Source: Torymus aiolomorphi (lineage: Eukaryota; Arthropoda; Insecta; Hymenoptera; Torymidae). Taken from it: 64,000 bases of DNA. The stretch is taken from NCBI GenBank assembly GCA_036365515.1, contig CM070875.1:8708501-8772500 (forward strand), given 5' to 3'. The notes beneath the pieces are model-generated. The model did not search any database. It was not told where the DNA came from and saw only the letters and a program-made list of their open reading frames with translations. This document shows positions 56,251-64,000 of the stretch, one piece after another. The stretch's first letter is position 1. Each line of letters starts with the position of its first letter. Position numbers and translations under genes: made by a program.

Positions 56251-56880
56251 ACTTAATATTCCCTGGCAATCTACGCGTAACACCGGTAGCGCTCGAATCC
56301 CCGCCGGCGTCGCTCACCGATCGCTTCCGCTAATTGACGGGGGGGGCTACACACACGTTCGTGCATATAATACTACGCGGAACTCTTATAGGACCCCATC
56401 GTCGCGGCCGAAAATTGACGGGCAATTACTGCCGATCGCGCATAAATCACCAATAATCTCTCACGTAATTACCATCAATCGCGTGCGCGCTACCCTTTTT
56501 TTCGGCCGCCTCCTCCCTCGCGTGTACATTACGGGCGGGACGCCCTATAGCTGGCGCGCACCCCGCACGAGGGAGCGTTTTTGCAAAGCGCGCGCAGGCG
56601 AGACTCGCATATTCATATGTACATAGGTGTGAGGTTAGGTGCAGGCAGGGGAGACGGGGGGGGCACACCGTGATATGGTTGGAACAAATATGCGTAATTA
56701 CGGGGTACGGATGCGAGCGCTGTTTGTTTTCGTTTTTCGTATATTCGCTTCTCTTTTTTTCTCGTTTTATATGGGTGTGTGTATTACAGTGTGGATTGAT
56801 TGACGCTGTGGGAGTTGCATATTTGCCCAAATTGTGTAAATATATAATAGGAGCAAAAGGTATTGTTTGCAAGTGTAAAT
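56060..56880. other. Skew-reversing GC island 28
   Basis: C/A-rich left side (CTCCCTCCACGTCC, CCACCACCCAAAA), CT tract, CpG core 56280-56610, G/T-rich right side (GGCAGGGGAGACGGGG near 56644, GGGTGTGTGTATTAC). The 141-residue minus frame is low-complexity. Confidence 0.7.
56174..56246. repeat. (CT)n microsatellite
   Basis: A perfect CT tract of about 73 bp on the left shoulder of island 28. Confidence 0.95.
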
Positions 56881-56884
56881 GAGA

Positions 56885-57205
56885 ATGCTTATGATAATAG
56901 TTATAACTTTGGTGAAAGGCTTAGTAAATGTTATTGATAATTTTAATAGTTAATTAGGTTAATTAATTAACTTGTTTGTACCACAGAATTATAGGTAAAG
57001 TATCGACTATCTCTGCAGGATGTAACTTTCTATCGAATATATAATATCTGGCGTAAAATGCATGTTAAATTCCTCTATAATTAATAGTAACTAAACAAAG
57101 GGTTATGTATTTTAGCAATAAGCAAAACAACGTTAAAAATTAAATAAACTCGAAACCACACAGGAACAATTGAACGTAATAAAAGTAGTAGAATGTTAAC
57201 GAGTT
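56885..57205. other. AT-rich spacer
   Basis: No gene or repeat recognised. Confidence 0.35.
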
Positions 57206-57209
57206 AATT

Positions 57210-58620
57210 TCCAACTTAAAATTTTAACAATAGTTACGCGCAAACATCGCTTCGAACACAACACGCACGCTCGCGTTAAAATATCTCTATGAAAATAGCA
57301 TCCACTTTCGCGCGACGGGAGAAACTCCGAGCGAGAATCCCCGAAAACGCCTTGTATATAAGCAATAATTTCCAATTTCTTCTCGTTTTCCTTTCTTCTT
57401 ATGCATGCTGCGGCGGCGCCAACTAAACTTTCCTCATCATCGCGCAACAGCAGCATCTTCATACCGCGCGCGCGCGCTTCGAAACAAAACCTCTCTCGCA
57501 TCTCTCTATTCTCGCACTATATACATTCCAACGCGCTCTCCTCCTCCCTCGTTAATCATCAAACACACACACGACCATAAAGAACTTTCCCAAAATATAC
57601 ACCTTCTCGCAGTAATCCTCAGCGGACTTTCCCTCGCGACGATTGCCCCGCGCGCGAAATCTGGACGCTGATACAGAGAGAGAGACTCATACTCGCATGC
57701 GCGTCATCGTCGTCGCGGGGTCGAAACTTCGCCGTCGCCGGGATTTAATCCTTGCCCGGGGAATTATACGCTAAGCGCGTAGCGCGGCGCGTCGCAATAC
57801 GCCGGGCTTACGCGATTAAAGCGCGTTCGCGTATTCTCTCTCTCTCTCTCTCTTTCTCTCTCTGCCTTCGTTCGCGGCATATCGTAATCCACGCGTTGCT
57901 TTTTTCTCTCAGTACTGCGTACTACACAGCCCAGCTGGCTTCGAGAGGTTTAATATATATATATATATATATACATGCACACGCAGAGTATAGTACGTGA
58001 CGTTTTTTCGTCGAGCTATATATATACATATACGCACACGTGTCTCGGAGATTATAATGACGAGGAGAGTCGCGTTTATGTGTGGGTGCGCGCGTTTTGC
58101 GCTGCGACGAGCCTGGATTTTCCTGTGACGAATTTTGGGGCTGTGACACCGTGTGGCGTATTATATATATACGAGCTCCAGAGGAATGTTTATGCGACGG
58201 GATAACGAGGTTTACATTGTAAAGGGGGGGGGGGGCTGTACGGCGAATTTCGCTTGGACTTTCGGGTGAGGGTGACAAATTTTGGGAGGGACTTTTCTTT
58301 GTTTGCCCCTTTTTGTTTTGTATGTTTGTTAGAGGCAGCGAGAGGCGGCGAGCGTGTATATAGCGTTGATAAATCGCGCGTGCCTGCACGAGCGGGGCTG
58401 GCTGAGATTTTTGCTTTTTTGGGTGGGCGGGGGGAGGAGAATTTCGCGCGGCGTTTTCGTAGTGGGCGCAAGTTTCGAGGGTGGAGAAACAATTTTTGCA
58501 CGCAAGTTGCATAAATTGTCCGGTAAAATGGTGGTGGTGCAACTTCTCTTGGGTTTTTATGTTTTGCAAGTGGGAAGTAAAATTATACGCGTTTCATAAA
58601 ATGAGAAAGGAAAGTTTGTT
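57210..58620. other. Skew-reversing GC island 29
   Basis: C/A-rich left side (CTCCTCCCTCGTTAATC, CACACACACGACC), CpG core 57650-57800, CT tract near 57836-57852. The long G/T-rich right side has a 10-base G run near 58226 and GGTGGGCGGGGGGAGG near 58420. The 215-residue minus frame is C/A-rich low-complexity. Confidence 0.7.
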
Positions 58621-58745
58621 GATGGTTAATGGCTATTTTAATTATTTATACCTAGTTTTGTCATCTTCACACGAATATTACATTTTGTAATAATGTTTCA
58701 AACATGATTGTAACAATACCACCTTCATACATTTTTTATGCAAAT

Positions 58746-59449
58746 ATATATATGTGCAAATCCGCGGACTACAGGCAACAACTGGGGTACAAAAACGGAA
58801 AAAATTTTTTTTAAGGGCACACTTACCACATAAGGTTTTTTCGGTTCTTTGGGGGTCCCCCAACATGAAAATTCTCGTGTACACTCATTATCCGTTGCCA
58901 AACTTTTTGCCGACAAAATCAATTTTTCTTATGGAAATTTAACATGGGAAAAATGGACGAAAAGTAGTCATTGATGATTAACCAATAGCAAACTATTGAA
59001 GAGGCCAAACCATGACGAAAATGAGAGATATTTTTCAAACCCACGTAATTCTTCAAATTTTTGTCATTTTTCGCCATTTTCAAATTCACCTAGCTTTGCA
59101 CAGAATCGACCGATTTTAACGATTCTCATCTCAAATTAAAGCTCTATTCTTCAACTTTAATCGCCTTTTTGTGAAATTTGGTTTGGCCTCTTCAATAGTT
59201 TGCTATTGGTTAATCATCAATGACTACTTTTCGTCCATTTTTCCCATGTTAAATTTCCATAAGAAAAATTGATTTCGTCGGCAAAAAAGTTTGGCAACGG
59301 ATAATGAGTGTACACGAGTATTTTCATATTGGGGGACCCCCAAAGAACCGAAAAAACCTTATGTGGTAAGTGTGCCCTCAAAAAAAATTTTTTCCGTTTT
59401 TGTACCCCAGTTGTTGTCTGTAGTCCGCGGATTTGCACATATATGTATA
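58746..59449. mobile_element. 704-bp foldback element
   Basis: Arms of about 260 bp (58746 to about 59005, and about 59185-59449) are nearly identical inverted copies. They contain GTGCAAATCCGCGGACTA, GGTACAAAAACGGAAAAAA, GTGTACACTCATTATCCG and a common inner edge GGCCAAACC. The interior is AT-rich and non-coding. Short open frames repeated on both strands come from the duplicated arms. The target site is uncertain because both flanks are TA-rich. Confidence 0.85.
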
Positions 59450-59493
59450 CTTAACGAAAATACAAAAGTATAATATCCTATTTCAAAAGAAAT

Positions 59494-59520
59494 AAAAAAA
59501 AAAAAAAAAAAAAAAAAAAA
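59494..59520. repeat. Poly-A run
   Basis: Twenty-seven A residues about 45 bp right of the foldback element. Confidence 0.9.
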
Positions 59521-59529
59521 CAATATATA

Positions 59530-60500
59530 CTATACCAGCTCGTTCACTCGTTCACTTATTCTCGGCCGCCTTACTTTCCTCGCGCGCGCAACATTATAAT
59601 CAGAGTATCAAAAAATTTACGTTCGCCGCACCGGCCATTAAACAATTTTACCGCACGCTCGCGCTTTACGCGCGCCGCCGCTACACCGAGGCCTTTGTTG
59701 AGAGCCGTAAACGCGCCTTTATCGTTCCCATTTTTAATACGATATATTCTCTTATCTTTTCATATGCAATTTAAATTCGCGACTCTATACGCTGCCAACG
59801 CGGGCTTTCATTGTTTCCCAGCTGCGCCCGTTCGTTTATATATATATTTCTAAGTTAACGTTACAAAGGCCAGAGCGAGTTGTTCCAAGACAGTTTCCTT
59901 TATTGTCTGCGCGCCGAGTCGCGAGATGAGCTTCCGTCAAGTGCCCCTACCCCGTCCTCTCGATCTGTCTGTCTATCCTCCTTGCTGTTTGCTGCTACGG
60001 AGAGCGAGCTGTATATACGATTGTTTACGAACTTTTGCGTAAAAAGAAGCTTTAACGATCGCGCGGAATAAGAATGCGAGCGCTCTTTGAAAAAGACGTC
60101 GTCGCGGCGCGAGGGGGAAGTTTCGAGTGCCGATGTTGTTTGGTGATATATATATATATATATATAGGGGTGTTGTTGCCAGGGGAGGGAATAATTGGAA
60201 TCGTTACGGGAGGGGATTATGAATGAAAGTAATAAATGAATTAATTATGCCAAAATATTACGGAAAATCGCGGCCATTAATAACGGAGACGGTCTAGTGT
60301 GTGCCGGTCCGCGCGCGCTAATGACTTCAATTACCAGTCTTTTCAATGGATATAATAGCCACAATCTCGGTGAGTGGAATTGCTTTGTTGAGGGGCTTAT
60401 AATTAAATATGACAAATTTGTCCTCGTGGTTTATTTATCATAGCGGATTGAGGGGATTATTGTTCATATAACGTGGTTCTGAGGATAATATTAAATTTTT
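59530..60500. other. Skew-reversing GC island 30
   Basis: Pyrimidine-rich left side (CGTTCACTCGTTCAC, CGGCCGCCTTACTTTCC), CpG core 59580-60110, TA microsatellite near 60147-60165, G/T-rich right side (GGGGTGTTGTTGCCAGGGG). Confidence 0.6.
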
Positions 60501-60647
60501 GTTTATTTGTTTATATATAATGAAATATCCCGGAAAGCTATGTTTCATGAATAAAAGATGAATCTAAAATTAAATGTGTATCTTTTATTCTTTCTCGCAA
60601 ATAAGCTTCGCGAGATTTAAAATAATGAAATTTATGTTTTACGTTGA

Positions 60648-60650
<3 letters not shown>

Positions 60651-60693
<43 letters not shown>
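60651..60693. repeat. (GT)n microsatellite
   Basis: About 43 bp of perfect GT repeat in the spacer between islands 30 and 31. Confidence 0.95.
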
Positions 60694-60696
<3 letters not shown>

Positions 60697-60859
60697 AAAA
60701 AGTAAAAATAAATATATGCTTCCATAAAATGTTTAATCAAATTCTTTAATCTTGTGATACAGTTTTCTAAAATGCCATTAAAAAAATTGTAAACGAACAA
60801 ACCGAGGTGAAAATTTGCATATTAAACATAATAATAATAATAATTCAGAGTGCAGAATC

Positions 60860-61740
60860 ATTTCCAAATAAAAAGATTTCCTCACAAATTACATTGTAGA
60901 AGAAAAATATTAAAGTCCATTGAAACCATGAAACCCCCAATCTCATACAACAATCCCATCATAAACATTCCTCTCAGCACCGCGCTCGCACACCTGCGCG
61001 GCAAACTCGACAACCTCTCTTCTAGCCGGCGCAATAACTTCTCCGCTCGCTCGCGCGCGCGCGATGAAGAAACAATTGCGCTTGCACGCGCGAGATCAGG
61101 AATTTCTCAACGTCGCTTATATGCCGAAAAACAACGAGTAGGAAAAGTCGCGTTCCTGGCGCTAATGTGTGTCGCGGGGCGCGAATATATATCATCGGAG
61201 TGCAGTCTGCGCGCGCGCACGTCTCTCTCGCGGCGCATTTTTCCCTCGTCATCGTAATCAGGCATTTCTCGCAGTCGTCGCGGAGATGTAGAGCGAGCGA
61301 TATTTCACAGACGCGCTTTTTGAGGAGGAAGTGAATTTTCACTGGAAGGGAAAGAGAGAAAGAGTTTGGAGTGAGTTTGTTTGATTAAGGGGTGGCGGAG
61401 GAGAGAGAGAGAGAATTCTCGATGGTGATTCGATTGAGCGAGCAAGAGCGCGGAGGAGAAAAATTAAGAAGTTGAAGAGGAATGGGGCGAAGGTTCGTTA
61501 TGAGCGACATGAGTGATGGGGGGTGTTGGTTTTTTTTTGGTATCAGGGGGTCGTGGGTGAAGGGTGTGGGGTTATGGATGTTTTTAAACGAAATTGAGTT
61601 TATTTAGATGAAAGGTTTGTTTATGGGGAAGATCCGAAGAAGTGAAGATTGAAATTTTGAGAATTTCCATAAGGTTTGTGGTTGGTTTACTCGTCGGGGA
61701 ATAGCAAAATATGGATGGATTGTTTTTCCATACTTACACA
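60860..61740. other. Skew-reversing GC island 31
   Basis: C/A-rich left side (CATGAAACCCCCAATC, CAACAATCCCATC), CpG core 60970-61230, and very G/T-rich right side (GATGGGGGGTGTTGG, GGGGGTCGTGGGTGAAGGG). Among the clearest reversals. Confidence 0.75.
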
Positions 61741-61743
61741 GTA

Positions 61744-62577
61744 CCGAGCAAAAATTCTTTAATGCTTTAAAAAAGATTTGAAATATTTCAAATTACGATA
61801 TTACAGCTTCTAAGTGAGTTAGTGGCAAAATAAAAAAAGCATCTTAAAGTAGATGCAAAGAGCTTTCCTTCTATATAGGTGTGGCTTATTTTTAGGAATT
61901 TTCTTCGAGTCCTGACATCGTTCAAAAGACAGGTTTTTTTCTGTATTTTTTAAAGGTTTGTTCAATCACTTGTAGTTTTTCGGGAAATTATCGTAAAATA
62001 ATTTCGCAAAAAGAATTGGAAAGCTTGAAGCAAGAGCTTTAATTATCATGTTCGTCAAGTTGTTACAAATTATTAAAAAGATAGTTTAGTGATGCAAAAC
62101 AAAAAAAATGAAATTTTCTTTTTTCTCGTAATTGGTTCATTCAATGTTTACCAACGCATGAGTTTGATATGTTACAAAATCAATGATATTTTATATGTTT
62201 CAATAAAGGCGAATCATTAAAACTTAGCGTAGAACAATTACTTGACGAACATGGTGATTAAAGCTCTTAATTCAAGCTTTCCAATTCTTTTCGCGAAATT
62301 ATTTTACGACAATTTCCCGAAAAACTACAAATGATTAAACAAAACTTTAAAAAATGCAGAAAAAAGCCTGTCTTCTGAACGATGTCAGGACTCGAAGAAA
62401 TTTCCAAAAAATAAGCCACACATATAGAAGGAAACATATAGAAGAAAACATATATAGCTCTTTGCGTCTACTTTAATATGTTTTTTTTTTTATTTTCTCA
62501 CTAACACATTTAGAAGCTGTAATATCGTAATTTGAAATATTACATTTTTTTTAAAGCGTTCAAGAACTTTTGCACTG
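61744..62577. mobile_element. 834-bp foldback element, mariner-like ends, TA duplication
   Basis: TA flanks both ends (61742-61743 and 62578-62579). Left end CCGAGCAAAAATTCTT and complement of right end CAGTGCAAAAGTTCTT. Arms of roughly 330 bp share AATATCGTAATTTGAAATA-like, GTCCTGACATCGTTC, GTAGTTTTTCGGGAAATT and AATTGGAAAGCTTGAA phrases in mirrored order. CAGTG-type ends and a TA target fit the Tc1/mariner group. No transposase is present. Confidence 0.85.
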
Positions 62578-62589
62578 TACTGTACATTT

Positions 62590-63960
62590 AATGAAAACTA
62601 AACATAAACTTTCTCTTTCCAACTTGCTCTCCTCTCGTCTTATGAAATATAAATCTATAGTAAATTATGTTCATCGATTCATTCATTAATTCATTGAAAT
62701 ATAAAATAAAGATTCTCGCATCCTTTGCTTCTGCTCACTTGTCTATTTCTACTCAACGCGGACAACTGCTCATTTCCCCCATTTCTTCCCTACTAAAATA
62801 GCGTCCAAAGTTTGCATTCCTTCGCAAATGGCACCATATAGGTCAACTATCTCTTACGCTAAATCCACAACCCCTCTTGAAAAACTATAACGTTCTTTTA
62901 GCCTCTCCCCAAAGAAGCATGTGTGCACACTGCACATTCTACATCGAAATACTTGATTCGCGCAACACCTCTGTCAAAGGCCAAAACAAACGGGGGCGTA
63001 GTGCACACTTGACACTCTCTCAGGCTCCCTCTTGCGCTAATTCACTCTGCGCCACGCGGCCATTTCATAACTAGAAAAATAGCAGTTGACCCACTTCTCC
63101 CACGACCCTCGTACCCCATATTACACACACGCGCGTCTCCTTAATTAATATTTAGCTACCCTGATTATACACGCCCTGCGCGCGTGTAATTTCACACCAC
63201 TGCCATTATGCTGCCGAGGACAGCTGCAGTGGAAAAACAAGCAAGATACGCGGCTCGCGCGCTACGAAAAACTAGCCGCGCGCGTGTAAGTATAGCCGTT
63301 TGCGAAAGAGAGAGCGAGAGGTGTCGCTTCGTTAGTCGCGCGTATCGTCTGGAAAGACGAGCGTCGGCTGAAAGGACACGACGTCGTCGTCGTCGTCTTT
63401 TCGAGAAAAACAGCCGGCGAAGATTCGTCGTCGTCGTCGTTTGCGACGGACATTGTCTCTCTGTCGCTTTTCTTCTTCTTCTTGTTCTTCTTCTTGTAGT
63501 CTCGGGGTGCACGGTTACTTTTTCGCCGAGGTATATAGGTATTGCTTTCGCGCGCGAAACGGAGGGAGAGATGATGCGCGCGCGCAGAAATTTGAAACGA
63601 AACGACTCGGCGTTCGTTTGTCGGTGTCTCCGCTATGTCCTGTAAAAAAAAGCCGAGTCTCGCGCCCAATTATGCAAAATATATATATGTGTGTGTGTGT
63701 ATCGGACGTTAACTTGAGCGCGCGGTGTATAAAAAGCGCAATAAATGCGCGCGAGTTTCTTGCGCGCGAGCGCGGCTCTTTTTCCCGTTCTTTCGAGGCC
63801 GCGCTTTCATTTTTATCCCCCGCTACACGCATACACACCTCTTTCTCGCGTTCCTTTATTCATAGAATAACTTGGCGCTGCGTGTATATGCGCTTAAGTT
63901 GCGAGAGAAGGAGAAAAAAAACTATAGAGTGGCGGTGCGGTTTATATTTTCGCATTTTAA
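62590..63960. other. GC island 32, right side truncated by the window
   Basis: C/A-rich left side (CATTTCCCCCATTTC, CACAACCCCTCTTG), CpG core 63170-63620, with GTC trinucleotides near 63386-63403 and 63428-63442. CGCG and TATA-rich DNA follow to the window end. The open frames on both strands here are arginine-rich translations of CpG and GTC/GAC repeats. Confidence 0.5.
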
Positions 63961-64000
63961 TAATGAACCACGGCGGCGGCCACGTGTATTATACACACAG

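Noticed and set aside
57922..58569. 215-residue minus-strand frame over island 29
   Set aside because: Its Pro/Ser/Lys content follows from the G/T-rich + strand; no motif, no start context and no homologous family recognised.
63208..63669. Arg-rich frames near the window end
   Set aside because: They derive from GTC/GAC trinucleotide and CGCG repeats and occur on both strands at once.
63725..63733. TATAAAAAG as a core promoter
   Set aside because: The match is good, but no downstream exon can be seen before the window ends, so it is not listed as a feature.

Overview
This is eukaryotic, almost certainly insect, genomic DNA: introns with GT-AG borders, a TATA-box promoter, many dinucleotide microsatellites, a 5'-truncated Jockey/CR1-type LINE, a Penelope-like element and many palindromic DNA-transposon remnants. 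The mix of AT-rich spacers with CpG-rich patches full of CGCG is what I would expect of a parasitoid wasp or other hymenopteran. That placement is an inference; nothing in the window names the species.

From about 0.5 to 13.15 kb the DNA is AT-rich and crowded with nested repeats. The only convincing host gene is here: a secreted trypsin-like serine protease of six exons (5914-11568, + strand) with an intact catalytic triad and a predicted length of 252 residues. Its second intron (4.4 kb) holds a Penelope-like element with inverted arms, set inside an older inverted-repeat element, plus a small hairpin element and a 689-bp foldback element. Upstream lies a 1994-bp non-autonomous DNA transposon. 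Its TA target site can be read directly, because an empty copy of the same host repeat sits at 13.0-13.14 kb.

From about 13.2 kb to the end I find no host coding sequence. Instead there are about 30 GC- and CpG-rich islands separated by AT-rich spacers. Every clear island has the same polarity on the + strand: the left flank is rich in C and A with CT tracts, the centre is CpG-rich, and the right flank is rich in G and T with GA tracts and G runs. The islands lie roughly 0.9-2 kb apart, and much of the variation disappears once the younger transposons in the spacers are subtracted. This repeated one-way skew reversal is the most unusual signal in the window. It could mark closely spaced replication start sites, divergently transcribed promoters or enhancers, or both. 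The block could be a very large intron or a regulatory gene desert.

The spacers of the second block carry a dead LINE (22.4-24.8 kb) split by a 222-bp MITE whose relative lies at 2.2 kb. They also carry a 225-bp hAT-like MITE with a perfect 8-bp target duplication, two related palindromic MITEs with TA duplications, and three foldback elements of 0.7-0.85 kb. All positions, repeats and reading frames were read by eye; no searches or composition calculations were run.
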